Below, in pieces: positions 25,917-34,902 of a DNA stretch of 64,000 bases (position 1 is its first letter; every line of letters begins with the position of its first letter). Location of the stretch: NCBI RefSeq assembly GCF_030316765.1, contig NZ_JASZYT010000021.1, forward strand, positions 1 through 64,000. The letters run 5' to 3'. Below the pieces are notes generated by a model. That model did no database searches, was not told the DNA's origin, and saw only the letters and a program-made list of their open reading frames with translations. The DNA comes from Variovorax saccharolyticus (lineage in GTDB: Bacteria > Pseudomonadota > Gammaproteobacteria > Burkholderiales > Burkholderiaceae_C). The position numbers and the translations under genes are program-made.

Positions 25917-26864
25917 ATGGACAACGCAATCCTCGTCGCGCTAGTTCCCGTCTTCTTTGTCATGGCCATCGGCTATGCCGCTGGCAGGCTGAACGTTGTT
26001 GACAACCACCAGGTTGGCAGCCTCAACGCCCTTGTCATGGATTTCGCTCTGCCGGCCTCGCTTTTTGTCGCCACTGCGTCCGCCTCGCGCAGCGAATTGC
26101 TGTCACAGGCCCCGCTTTTCGGAATTCTGGGTGCGGCGATGCTCTTGCTGTACTTCGCGACCTATTTCATACAGAGAATTTTCTCCAAGGCGAGCAAATC
26201 CGACGCCTCGTTGGAAGCCTTGACCATTGCCTTTCCAAATCTGGCCGGTGTCGGCCTGCCTATCGTCTCGGCCGTCCTGGGTCCGACGGGAATGGTGCAG
26301 CTGGCTGTGGCGCTGGCGGCGGGCTCCATTCTTGTGAGTCCAATCACGCTGATTGTCCTTGAGCTGGAAAGGGGAAAAGGTGCAGTCGGCGACGGACCTG
26401 TCGTGCGGACACTGAGGGCCTTGCGACGCGCGTTGACCAAACCAGTGGTTCTTGCGCCTATGCTTGGGATCCTGATTTCATTGTGCGGCTTGCAGTTGGG
26501 TGCAGTTATCGAGGCTAGTCTTTTGCTGATCGGGCATGCCTCCGCCGGCGTGGCGTTGTTCCTCACGGGGTTGATCCTCTCGGCTCAGGCATTTCGATTG
26601 AACTGGAGGATCGTCGCTGCTACGGGAATGGCCGATATCATTCGCCCCCTGGTGGCTGCGGCGATCGTTTTTTTGTTGCCGGTTCCATCAGAGATGGCAA
26701 AGGTAGCGATACTGCTTGCTGCCGTTCCATCGGGCTTCTTTGGTATCCTTTTTGCTGTGAACTACCGACTGGATTCGGCGATCACGGGCTCCATGGTGAT
26801 TGCCAGTACTGTCTTCAGTATCGCGACGATGGCTGTTGTCATCGCGGTGCTCTTTTCTCGCTAG
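25917..26864 (+). CDS. mdcF: AEC-family malonate transporter
   Basis: A 315-residue inner-membrane protein of the auxin efflux carrier family with about ten hydrophobic segments. It has the internal pattern FPNLAGVGLPIVSAVLGP and C-terminal VPSGFFGILFAVNY typical of MdcF. It is placed inside the mdc operon and presumably imports malonate. Many Acinetobacter and Pseudomonas clusters use the unrelated MdcLM pair instead. GAGGT lies before ATG 25917; a longer in-frame start at 25794 lies inside mdcB and is rejected. Confidence 0.9.
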   Translation: MDNAILVALVPVFFVMAIGYAAGRLNVVDNHQVGSLNALVMDFALPASLFVATASASRSELLSQAPLFGILGAAMLLLYFATYFIQRIFSKASKSDASLEALTIAFPNLAGVGLPIVSAVLGPTGMVQLAVALAAGSILVSPITLIVLELERGKGAVGDGPVVRTLRALRRALTKPVVLAPMLGILISLCGLQLGAVIEASLLLIGHASAGVALFLTGLILSAQAFRLNWRIVAATGMADIIRPLVAAAIVFLLPVPSEMAKVAILLAAVPSGFFGILFAVNYRLDSAITGSMVIASTVFSIATMAVVIAVLFSR

Positions 26865-26874
26865 GTCTTGAATC

Positions 26875-27804
26875 GTGACTCTCGCGATTTTGTGTTCCGG
26901 GCAAGGGCGGCAGCACTCCAACATGTTCGCGTTGACTGCCGATGCACCGGAGGCGTCGGGCCTGTTCTCGCGGGGGGCATTCCTGCTCGGTGGTCGTGAT
27001 CCTCGCGAGCTTGTAAAGACGGAGAGCCCGGAGGGGCTGCACCAGAATCGAGTCGGCCAGATACTCTGCGCCTTGCAGGCGCTCGCCGCAGCAGCGGCAC
27101 TACGGTGTTCGATACACGGTCGGTTCATCGTTGCTGGGTATAGTGTCGGCGAGATGGCGGCTTGGGGTGTGGCGGGGCTCATTGAGGCGAACATGGTCTT
27201 GGACTTGGTGCGGCAGCGAGCTGACGCAATGGACGCAGCCTCACCCCGTGACGATGGACTTCTTTTCGTGCGTGGCCTTTCCCAGCTTTCGGTGTGTGCA
27301 CTTTGTGCGCGCCACGATGTTGCCATTGCAATCATCAATCCGGGAGACGCCTTCGTTCTCGGCGGACGCCTGAGCGCGTTGAGATCGCTGTCCGATGAGG
27401 TCAAAGGGATGAGTGGGACGAGGGTAGTGGATCTGCCCATAGAGGTCGCATCCCACACCCCTAGGCTCGCCATGGCGTCGGCAGAGTTCCGAAAGATCCT
27501 GCGCGCCACTCCGGTAGCGTTTCCGAGCGATCTACGCACGCGCTTGCTTAGCGGGATCGATGGTGCTCCAGTGCTTGATGCTCAGACAGGCAAGGACAAG
27601 CTGGCCGACCAGATATCTCAAACGTTGCACTGGGCGGAGTGTCTTCAAGGTTGCATCGAGGGCGGAGCGAACAAGTTTCTCGAGCTTGGACCCGGTTCTG
27701 CGCTAAGCGATATGGTGGCCGGCGCGTATCCGGGCGTTTCGACTCGCTCGCTGGATGAATTCAAGACGCTCCAGGGTGCTCGCGCCTGGTTGTCGTCAAC
27801 TTGA
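26875..27804 (+). CDS. mdcH: Malonate decarboxylase-associated malonyl-CoA:ACP transacylase
   Basis: A 309-residue FabD-like acyltransferase that charges the carrier MdcC with malonyl for the first cycle. The N-terminal GQGRQ (9-13), nucleophile Ser90 in GYSVGE and His194 in ASHTPRL form the expected catalytic set. It starts with GTG and lies ten bases after mdcF. It closes the operon; a hairpin with a short T-run follows at 27870-27899. Confidence 0.92.
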   Translation: MTLAILCSGQGRQHSNMFALTADAPEASGLFSRGAFLLGGRDPRELVKTESPEGLHQNRVGQILCALQALAAAAALRCSIHGRFIVAGYSVGEMAAWGVAGLIEANMVLDLVRQRADAMDAASPRDDGLLFVRGLSQLSVCALCARHDVAIAIINPGDAFVLGGRLSALRSLSDEVKGMSGTRVVDLPIEVASHTPRLAMASAEFRKILRATPVAFPSDLRTRLLSGIDGAPVLDAQTGKDKLADQISQTLHWAECLQGCIEGGANKFLELGPGSALSDMVAGAYPGVSTRSLDEFKTLQGARAWLSST

Positions 27805-27869
27805 AAGAAACTCCGGCGAGGATCGTCCAGCTGTCGCAATTGATCGTCCGCTTTCGGCGCAGTCGCCGG

Positions 27870-27899
27870 CGCACCGCCGGAAATTTGAGCGGTGCGTTT
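27870..27899 (+). terminator. Hairpin after the mdc operon (likely terminator)
   Basis: CGCACCGC (27870-27877) and GCGGTGCG (27889-27896) form a perfect 8-bp stem with an 11-base loop, followed by TTT. It lies 66 bases after the mdcH stop and just before the end of the convergent SnoaL-like gene, so it could serve both directions. The T-run is short. Confidence 0.6.
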
Positions 27900-27903
27900 C
27901 GCC

Positions 27904-28263
27904 CTAAGTGCCGGAGAGGTTGCGCAGGATGATGAGCTGAACGATCCGTCCATCGTGGACCGAAAAGTAGAGCGTCACTTCGAGAGGATTGGGGAGCCCG
28001 CGCTTGTCGAAGTCACCATCCATGTGCGCGGTCACTATCACTTGTTCGTACTGCGTGACGCTTCCGACTACTGTCATGGCAACGTGCGCACCGATGATGT
28101 CGCGCTCAGCCCATCTACGGATTGATTCCATACCCCAATAATCTACCAATTGATCATTGACGAGGGAATTTTCAGCGAATAGCTCCAGTAAGGCATAAAG
28201 GTCGCCTCTGTTTGTCGCCTCAATGAATGCTGCGACTAGCACTGGAAGCTCGGAGGATTGCAT
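27904..28263 (-). CDS. SnoaL/NTF2-like protein
   Basis: A 119-residue cone-shaped NTF2-like protein of the SnoaL/ketosteroid-isomerase superfamily. It opens with an amphipathic helix (LVAAFIEATNRGDLYALLELF) and continues with beta strands ending RIVQLIILRN. Members are small isomerases, hydratases or binding proteins, and the catalytic residues cannot be assigned here. It is convergent with the mdc operon and single. Confidence 0.7.
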   Translation of the reverse strand: MQSSELPVLVAAFIEATNRGDLYALLELFAENSLVNDQLVDYWGMESIRRWAERDIIGAHVAMTVVGSVTQYEQVIVTAHMDGDFDKRGLPNPLEVTLYFSVHDGRIVQLIILRNLSGT

Positions 28264-28899
28264 CGGTGTATCTGGGTGGCCTTGCGGACCAAGGTTCTAT
28301 GGATGCGAGGAATCTTGTTCCAGACCGATCGCCCTCGGTGTTGTGTGTTGCAAAGCGTTGAAAAGCAGGGATGAACAGCGATACGGTGTACACGTTCTAC
28401 TCCCGCTCGCGTCGCAGACACACCCGCAAAGGAGTTCTTATGAGTCTGACGTTCTGGCGCGCGGTCTTCTTTCGAGCCGCTTCGTCTGAACCTCGACTTG
28501 TGGGACCGCCGCCGGCATGAGCGTTGCACTGGAGGCGGCGCTGATCGCCGGCTTCGCTGTATCGGCCGGGTTCGCGGATTCCGAGAACTTTTCGGGCTGG
28601 GTCTTGGCCGCCAGCGTCTCGCCGACCTTGGGTTTGAGGGGGGTGGCTGCAGGCGGACAGCCAAGCTTTACAGTGATTGACACCTCTTGACTGGCGCGTC
28701 TTCGCGCCTCCGCCGATCATCGGCTTCATGAACCAAGAGGTCACTTCCCAGGAGACGGCTCAGAACGTGCCTCGAACGCGCAAGTGCGTTCATATGCTGT
28801 TGAATACGACGTGTCCCGGTACTTTGCTGCGCAGGCCAGGTGAGTGACCAGTTTCTCACCAGTCCCGCGGTTGTTCGGCGGCAGCACAGGGAGGAATAG
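28264..28899. other. Long intergenic region upstream of the efflux operon
   Basis: More than 600 bases without a convincing gene. A 26-codon frame at 28440-28520 has an excellent AAAGGAG site but an unconvincing product (MSLTFWRAVFF...). It could be a leader peptide or the start of a broken gene. On the opposite strand, 28438-28683 encodes an Ala/Pro/Ser/Lys-rich peptide from a GTG with no good ribosome site. The efflux promoter should lie in the right third. Confidence 0.35.
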
Positions 28900-30945
28900 A
28901 TGAACCTATTCGCTGCACGGAATGTCGTCTACGCCTTGAACTGCTATGTCGCAGCCATGCTCGCGCTCGCGATCGCATTTGCCTTCGACCTGGAGAACCC
29001 ATACTGGGCAGCGTTGACTGTCTATGTGACGAGCCAACCGCTGAGCGGGGTGGTCGGGGCAGTCTGGGGCCGTGCGTTCTACCGACTGCTTGGCACTGCT
29101 GCGGCGCTTTCCGTGGCCATCTTGATCATCCCGAACCTCGTGGATATGCCAGTCCTGATGGTTTCCGCGATTGGCGCGTGGGTAGCTCTGTGTACGTACC
29201 TTTCGCTGCTTGACCGTTCGCCGCGCAGCTACGCGTTCATGCTGTCAGGCTACACCACTGCTCTGGTGGGACTGCCCGTTGTGACCGATCCGTCCCGGAT
29301 ATTCGACACCGCAGTTGCACGGACCGAGGAGGTGGCGATCGGCGTTCTCTGCGCGGCAATCGTTCAGACCCTGTTCTTCCCGAGGCATGCCGGCGATCTG
29401 CTGCGAGCCAAGTTGCGCGCTGCGCTAAGCGATATGCAGGCGCTGATAGCCAGTGCACTGGACCAAGGGACTGACCCCTCGCACTCGGTGGCCGCAAGGA
29501 GAAAGCTGGCGGTCACATTGAGTGATATCCATGCTCTCAGCGACAACCTACGATTTGAGAATGCCACTGCCGGTGACAGCGCCGTGCTGGTGCGGGCGCT
29601 CGAGCAAGACCTGGTTGCGCTCGTGCCCTTGCTTAGCGCCGTGGGCGACCAACTGCCGGTGCTGCGCGGAGCGGGGTCGCTGCCTCCCGCGATGTCGATG
29701 GTGGCGGGAGAGGTTCGCGCTTGGGTGGTTGAGGATCCGGCTTCTGGGTCACCGCGTGCCAATGCCTTGATTGAGGCTTGCAGGTCTGCTGCGCCGACAC
29801 TGGGGCCACATTCCTCTTGGATCGATATCCTCACAGCGAACCATTTTGTGCAGTTGGAGAGCCTCGTCATCGCATGGGATCGCAGCCTCGCGCTGTCGGA
29901 CGCGGTGCTCAATCCCGGGGGGTCGCCTGCCACTTTGCCAATGCCTCGGGGCATTGTCCCTCGGCGGAGACTTCACGTGGACCATGGAATGGCGGCATAC
30001 ACGGGACTGGCGGCCGGCCTCGCAGTGGTGGCCGCCGGGGCCTACGCCATGACGATAGGCTGGTCGCAGGGGGCTGTGGCTGTCGGCATCACGGCGGCGG
30101 CGTCAATGGTCTTCGCGGTAGCCGACGACCCTACGCCGGCCCAACGGTTGCTCGCCTTGCTCACATTGGTAGCTGTTCCTGTAGCCGCCGCGTATCAGCT
30201 CGCCGTGTTTCCCCTGCTGGACGGTTTCGCCATGCTTGCCTTTGCCCTGTTTCCTTTTCTGATGCTCACGGGCCTCTTGCTAGCGACCCCCCAGTACGCG
30301 ATGCCTGGCTTTGGGTTCGCTCTTGCCTCCCAGACCCTGATATCGCTTCAACCAAGCGCTCAGGGCGATCTCGTGACTGTCGTGAATATCGGCGTGGCGG
30401 TCGTGATCGGCGCCTTGATCGCGTTGTGGGTAACCCAGTTGATCCGCGTCGTACCGCCGCCGGTCGCTGTTCGAAGGATCTTGCGGGCTGGCTGGCGAGA
30501 CATGGGCAGGCTGGCAGTAGGTTTTCGCCCGCTAAAACGGGGCGCTTGGGCCAGTCTCATGTTGGACCGCGAAGCGCTGCTGCAGCCACGGCTTGCGCGA
30601 TCCGCTCAGGAAGGGAACCCGCTTGACGCGGATGTGGTCAGCGACCTTCGTGTTGGCATCCATGTCATCGGTCTGCGGGACGCGGCTCATGATGCCGCGA
30701 CATTCGAGCGCGCCCCCCTTCACCGCCTGCTCACCGAGCTAGGCGCGCACTTTGGTGCGTTGGGCAGGGGCCGGGAGCCGGCGGATCCCATCAGTCTGCT
30801 GGCACGCATCGACGACTCGATTCGCTCGATGCTGGATGCCTCACGCTGCGCCGCACACGACCGGGCGGTCATCGCCAGCGTTGGCCTTCGCCGCAATCTC
30901 TTTCCGGAAGCGCCCGACTTTCGCTACGCAGAGGCAAGCGCATGA
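28900..30945 (+). CDS. FUSC/AaeB-family aromatic acid efflux membrane protein
   Basis: A 681-residue inner-membrane protein of the fusaric acid resistance/AaeB family. It has two hydrophobic blocks (about 10-165 and 365-515, each about six helices), separated and followed by cytosolic regions. NPYWAALTVYVTSQPLSGVV near the N-terminus is a family signature. GGGAGGAA stands just before ATG 28900. It is the first gene of a four-gene unit with the DUF1656, membrane-fusion and outer-membrane proteins. By analogy with AaeAB and FusABCDE it probably exports aromatic carboxylic acids. Confidence 0.88.
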   Translation: MNLFAARNVVYALNCYVAAMLALAIAFAFDLENPYWAALTVYVTSQPLSGVVGAVWGRAFYRLLGTAAALSVAILIIPNLVDMPVLMVSAIGAWVALCTYLSLLDRSPRSYAFMLSGYTTALVGLPVVTDPSRIFDTAVARTEEVAIGVLCAAIVQTLFFPRHAGDLLRAKLRAALSDMQALIASALDQGTDPSHSVAARRKLAVTLSDIHALSDNLRFENATAGDSAVLVRALEQDLVALVPLLSAVGDQLPVLRGAGSLPPAMSMVAGEVRAWVVEDPASGSPRANALIEACRSAAPTLGPHSSWIDILTANHFVQLESLVIAWDRSLALSDAVLNPGGSPATLPMPRGIVPRRRLHVDHGMAAYTGLAAGLAVVAAGAYAMTIGWSQGAVAVGITAAASMVFAVADDPTPAQRLLALLTLVAVPVAAAYQLAVFPLLDGFAMLAFALFPFLMLTGLLLATPQYAMPGFGFALASQTLISLQPSAQGDLVTVVNIGVAVVIGALIALWVTQLIRVVPPPVAVRRILRAGWRDMGRLAVGFRPLKRGAWASLMLDREALLQPRLARSAQEGNPLDADVVSDLRVGIHVIGLRDAAHDAATFERAPLHRLLTELGAHFGALGRGREPADPISLLARIDDSIRSMLDASRCAAHDRAVIASVGLRRNLFPEAPDFRYAEASA

Positions 30946-31172
30946 TCGACGACATCAATCTCTTCGGCGTCTTCGTCAATGGGGCACTGGTGACGGCGGC
31001 GCTTGCGCTGCTGGTTCAGATGCCGATCAGGCGAGCGTTGATGGCGGCCAGAGTTTATCGATTCGTGTGGCACTCGGGGCTTTTCGATATCGCGCTCTTT
31101 GTGGTGCTGTGGGGAGCGGTCGGAGTTCTGATCTCTTCCTCCAGCGCGATACTCGGCGTTCTCTTGGCGTAG
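30942..31172 (+). CDS. DUF1656 (AaeX-like) small membrane protein
   Basis: A 76-residue protein with two membrane helices (about 9-26 and 46-74). The pattern DINLFGVFV near the start and HSGLFDIALFVVLWG are typical of DUF1656 proteins that accompany FUSC pumps. It overlaps the upstream gene by 4 bp (ATGA) and lies three bases before the fusion protein gene. Its exact function in the pump is unknown. Confidence 0.88.
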   Translation: MIDDINLFGVFVNGALVTAALALLVQMPIRRALMAARVYRFVWHSGLFDIALFVVLWGAVGVLISSSSAILGVLLA

Positions 31173-31175
31173 ATC

Positions 31176-32099
31176 ATGAGGCCGCTCAAGATCAGCTCCG
31201 CAGCGCTTGGTCGTGTGGTGGTAACTCTTTGCTTGGTAGCGCTGGCGGCATATGTGGGGCGCTGGCTGTGGGTGGAATACCGGGTTGAACCCTGGACGCG
31301 CGATGGTCGGGTCCGGGCAGATGTGGTGCAGATTGCCCCGGATGTATCCGGGCTCGTGACCGAAGTGCGGGTTCGAGACAATGCGTCGGTCGAGATTGGG
31401 GATGTTCTCTTCTTGCTGGACCAGCCCCGCTATCTTCAAGTGTTGGCACAGGCGAAAGCCGCTCACGACAGCTTGCGCGTCCAGCTGATGCAGGCCCGAC
31501 GTGAAGACCGGCGAAATGCCGAGCTCGGCGATCTCGTCGCAGTAGAGGTTCGGGAACAGGGCCGTGCGAAAGTGGAGCAGCTCGCCGCGGCGCTTGCGCA
31601 GGGACAGGTGGCCATCGACACAGCGCGCTTGAACCTGTCCAGAACGGAGGTAAGGGCTTCCGTACGTGGCATCGTCACCAACCTTAACCTGTACCCGGGC
31701 TCCTATGCAGCCGCGGGGCATCCCGTGCTTGCGCTCGTGGATCGGGATTCACTGCACGTCGTCGGATACTTCGAGGAAACCAAGATCCCTCGTATCAACG
31801 TCTGTGATCCTGTCGCAGTCCGCCTGATGGGCAGCAGCCGCGTCCTCGCCGGTCGGGTGGACAGTGTGGCAGCCGCCATCGATGATCGCGATCGCTCCGC
31901 CAGTCTCAGCTTGCTTGCCAATGTGAATCCTACTTTCAATTGGGTTCGTCTCGCCCAGCGGATCCCCGTGCGGGTGCGTTTGGATCCGCTGACCGACGAT
32001 GTGCGACTGATCATGGGACAGACGGCAACAGTCGACGTGCGACCGGCCGCGGTCCCGACGCCGGCGAAGGCTTGCACACACTCTGTACGAGGCCACTGA
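31176..32099 (+). CDS. HlyD/AaeA-type membrane fusion protein
   Basis: A 307-residue periplasmic adaptor. It has one N-terminal membrane anchor (about 10-28), a biotinyl/lipoyl-type half (VSGLVTEVRVRDNASVEIGD), a short coiled coil (about 90-150), then VRASVRGIVTNLNLYPGSYA and a beta-barrel domain. It links the FUSC pump to the outer-membrane factor encoded next; the stop and next start share bases (TGATG). Confidence 0.9.
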   Translation: MRPLKISSAALGRVVVTLCLVALAAYVGRWLWVEYRVEPWTRDGRVRADVVQIAPDVSGLVTEVRVRDNASVEIGDVLFLLDQPRYLQVLAQAKAAHDSLRVQLMQARREDRRNAELGDLVAVEVREQGRAKVEQLAAALAQGQVAIDTARLNLSRTEVRASVRGIVTNLNLYPGSYAAAGHPVLALVDRDSLHVVGYFEETKIPRINVCDPVAVRLMGSSRVLAGRVDSVAAAIDDRDRSASLSLLANVNPTFNWVRLAQRIPVRVRLDPLTDDVRLIMGQTATVDVRPAAVPTPAKACTHSVRGH

Positions 32100-33529
32100 T
32101 GCGACCCGTGTTCTTGACCGGATGGCTCGTCGCGGCGGCCGCGCTCACGGCTTGCGCAGGATTGACCGACCGGCCAACCCTGCCTTCTGCCATCGATCTG
32201 GGAGGAGCGGAGGGCGCGTTCCGCGGCAGCGATGCGTCTGCCTTCTCCTCGGACGCTGTGCCCGCCGACTGGTGGCGGCTCTATCAGGATCCGGTGCTCG
32301 ATGCGTTGGTGCAGGACGCCATTGCCGCCAATACCGATCTGAGGGTGGCGGCGGCCAACCTGGCCAAGTCACGGGCCGCTTTGTCGCTGGCGGATACTGC
32401 GCGTGATCCAGCCACATCAGTCGGCCTAGGGGCGGGCTTTGAACGACTTTCCGCTGAAGAAGAACTCAAGGGCACTGACCCTCTTCCTAGCATATGGGTC
32501 TATGGCCTGACCGCTGCCGTTTCCTATCAGATCGATCTGTTCGGACAGGTTGCCAGGACAATTGAGGCTGCAGATGCGGACGTCGCCGCCACTCAGGCTG
32601 CTTATGACGCAGTGCGAGTGACCGTGATTGCCGAGACGACTCGTGCCTATCTGGCAGCTTGCTCCATGGCCCGGGAGCATGCCGTGGCCCGACGCCTCGT
32701 CGAGCTTCAAGCACGTCGGGTCGCGCTTACCCAGCGCCTGGTGAGCGGCGGTCGGGCCGTGGACTTGGATATCGCGCGTTTGTCGGCACAGGAGGACCAG
32801 ATCCGGGCCAGTCTTCCTCCGCTTGTCGCGCGCAAGCAAGTGGCGCTCTACAGCCTCGCGGCGTTGACAGGCCGATCGCCTACCGGCTTGCCACCGGAAG
32901 TGGAAGGCTGTCTCCAGGAGCCCCGGTTGTCCAGCGCGCTGCCGATCGGCGACGGTAGCGCGCTGCTTCGACGCCGGCCTGACGTGCGGCAGGCCGAGAA
33001 GGCCCTTCGGGCCGCACATGCGCGCGTCGGGGTAGCGATGGGCGACCTTTATCCAAAGGTCATGCTGGGGGCTTCCGTCGGCTCGGCCGGTTTGATTCGT
33101 GATGCCTTCGATGCCGGAACCAACAAGTTCTCGCTGGGTCCGCTGATTACTTGGCAATTTCCCAATCGCAGCAGCGCGAAGGCACGGATCTCAGCGCAGG
33201 AGGCCGAGGAGCGCGCGGCCGCTGCCAGATTCGATGCGGTGATGCTGACGGCGCTTCGCGAGACGGAGAGTGCGCTGGTCGTGTATGCGCGAGATCTCGA
33301 ATCGCGCGTCGCGTTGGATGCTGCGAACCGCAAGGCGCAGCGCGCTGCCTCTGACATCGAGAGACTCTTCGTCGCTGGACGACAGGGCGTCACCGCGGTG
33401 CTGGATGCCGCACGTACCAGTACCGAGACGGAACAAGCCGTCGCCGCCGCAGAGACTCGGCTTGCCGCTGACCAGGTGGCGCTCTTCCTGGCACTTGGTG
33501 GGGGCTGGAGCGGGCCGGACCTGCGGTGA
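32099..33529 (+). CDS. NodT-family outer-membrane efflux lipoprotein
   Basis: A 476-residue TolC-like channel. The signal peptide ends in a lipobox LTAC (MRPVFLTGWLVAAAALTACA). WWRLYQDPVLDALVQDAIAAN and the two long coiled-coil regions containing TDLRVAAANLAKSRA and RRRPDVRQAEKALRAAHARVG are the family hallmarks. It completes the AaeB-type efflux unit. A longer in-frame reading upstream overlaps the fusion protein and is rejected because the lipoprotein signal fixes the start. Confidence 0.9.
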   Translation: MRPVFLTGWLVAAAALTACAGLTDRPTLPSAIDLGGAEGAFRGSDASAFSSDAVPADWWRLYQDPVLDALVQDAIAANTDLRVAAANLAKSRAALSLADTARDPATSVGLGAGFERLSAEEELKGTDPLPSIWVYGLTAAVSYQIDLFGQVARTIEAADADVAATQAAYDAVRVTVIAETTRAYLAACSMAREHAVARRLVELQARRVALTQRLVSGGRAVDLDIARLSAQEDQIRASLPPLVARKQVALYSLAALTGRSPTGLPPEVEGCLQEPRLSSALPIGDGSALLRRRPDVRQAEKALRAAHARVGVAMGDLYPKVMLGASVGSAGLIRDAFDAGTNKFSLGPLITWQFPNRSSAKARISAQEAEERAAAARFDAVMLTALRETESALVVYARDLESRVALDAANRKAQRAASDIERLFVAGRQGVTAVLDAARTSTETEQAVAAAETRLAADQVALFLALGGGWSGPDLR

Positions 33530-33629
33530 GGTACCCTGCGGACGAGCCAATGGCAGCTTCCTTATGGCATTTCTCTGCCAGCTGGAGTGACGATCGAGGA
33601 GTGAATCAGACAGAGTTCAGAGGCTGGCA

Positions 33630-34364
33630 TCATGAAAGCGCGCTAACCTCGGCGTTGAACATGTACCCCGCGCCGCGCTCGGTCACGATGAAGCGGGGCT
33701 CCGCTGGATCGGTTTCGATCTTGCGTCGCAGTCGTAGGACTTGTACGTCGACTGAGCGCCCATACACCTCAGCGCCATGAAGACGCGAGAGGTCGAGCAA
33801 CTGGTCGCGCGTTAGAACCCGCTGGGGCGACTCGCACATCGCCAGTAGAAGATTGAACTCCCCGTTGCTTAGCGCGACTCGGCGCCCTTGGGGTGCTGAA
33901 AGCCGTCGTGTCATCAGATTCAGTTCCCATCCAGCAAAGCGGTAGGCACGCCGTTGGGACGCCTTAGGTAAAGCGGACTCGGAGACATGCGCCCGGTATC
34001 GGCGCAAGACCGAGCGGATCCGAGCTAGCAGCTCCCGGTTGCTGAAGGGCTTGGTGATGTAGTCGTCGGCCGCAATCTCCAGGCCCATTACGCGATCTGC
34101 TTCCTCGCATTTTTCAGCAAGAAAGATCACCGGGATGCCACTCGACGTGCGCAAGTCGCGCGCCAACTGCAGTCCGTCTCGAGCGCCGAGGCGGACGTCG
34201 AGCATCACGAGGTCGACAACCGTGTCTTCCAGAACGCGGAACATCTGCTCCGCGGACGATGCGGTGCTTACGCGCAATTCGTTCTCGCCCAGGTAGTCCT
34301 TGAGGCTATCTCGAATCGCGACATCGTCATCGACGACGAGGATATGAGGGAGGTAGTTTGTCAT
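33630..34364 (-). CDS. OmpR-family response regulator, orphan, with Ala at the switch position
   Basis: A 244-residue regulator aligning end to end, without gaps, with the one at 4196-4930. Receiver residues are VVDDD, phospho-acceptor Asp56 and Lys105. The conserved Thr/Ser after strand 4 is Ala83 (IFLAEK here, IIVTGK in the paralogue). The C-terminal winged helix is intact. No kinase gene is adjacent. It sits between two efflux operons: convergent with the AaeB-type unit and divergent from the RND operon, which it likely controls. The frame stays open to 34721, but VVDDD and the family length point to ATG 34364. Confidence 0.9.
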   Translation of the reverse strand: MTNYLPHILVVDDDVAIRDSLKDYLGENELRVSTASSAEQMFRVLEDTVVDLVMLDVRLGARDGLQLARDLRTSSGIPVIFLAEKCEEADRVMGLEIAADDYITKPFSNRELLARIRSVLRRYRAHVSESALPKASQRRAYRFAGWELNLMTRRLSAPQGRRVALSNGEFNLLLAMCESPQRVLTRDQLLDLSRLHGAEVYGRSVDVQVLRLRRKIETDPAEPRFIVTERGAGYMFNAEVSALS

Positions 34365-34902
34365 GGCGCACTTGAGGTTGAATAGCTTGGTGAAGTTGCC
34401 GGTTGAAGGCGAGATTCGGTCTTTACGACTCCGATTCAAATATCTTCCCTCAGGTGGTGAACCGCAATAGGCGCTCCGGAAAATCTTGAAAATCGTTGTA
34501 GTTTGAAACCTCTCCGAGCTGACGACGAAGAATCTCCGGCAGCTCGACGGAGGCGCACAAATCGAATCGAACGCAGAACCGCCTCGGCAGGGCAGCCGTC
34601 GGCTTTCCGCTCGGACCGCTTCGAATGCGACCTGGCGTCGCCTCGCCGGTGGGTTGATCGCACTACATCTGAAATGTGGAAGGCGTGGGTCTGAAACCCA
34701 GGCGAAATGCTGGCCCCGCACGATCTGCCTGCAGACCCGGAACCATCGACCAAGGAGTCAGCGTGAAAGAGGCCCTGAGCATGCGTCGCCCTCTCAAAAG
34801 GGATCCGCACAGGGGTTGTTGCGCGTGGCGCGATTCACGCATCGCAACAAGTCGGTAAGTTGAATCAGCTCTGAATTCTCAATCCGCATTGAATGGCGTC
34901 CC
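34365..34902. other. Divergent regulatory region, orphan regulator / RND operon
   Basis: About 540 bases with no supportable gene. It is expected to contain the promoters of both the response regulator and the RND pump. Around 34495-34508 there is only a poor (four or more mismatches) match to the near-palindrome seen elsewhere. Short open frames here on both strands have no ribosome sites. Confidence 0.4.

Noticed and set aside
33530..33629. Terminator between the AaeB-type operon and the orphan regulator
   Set aside because: Only a weak TGGCAG/CTGCCA dyad with a long loop and no T-run.
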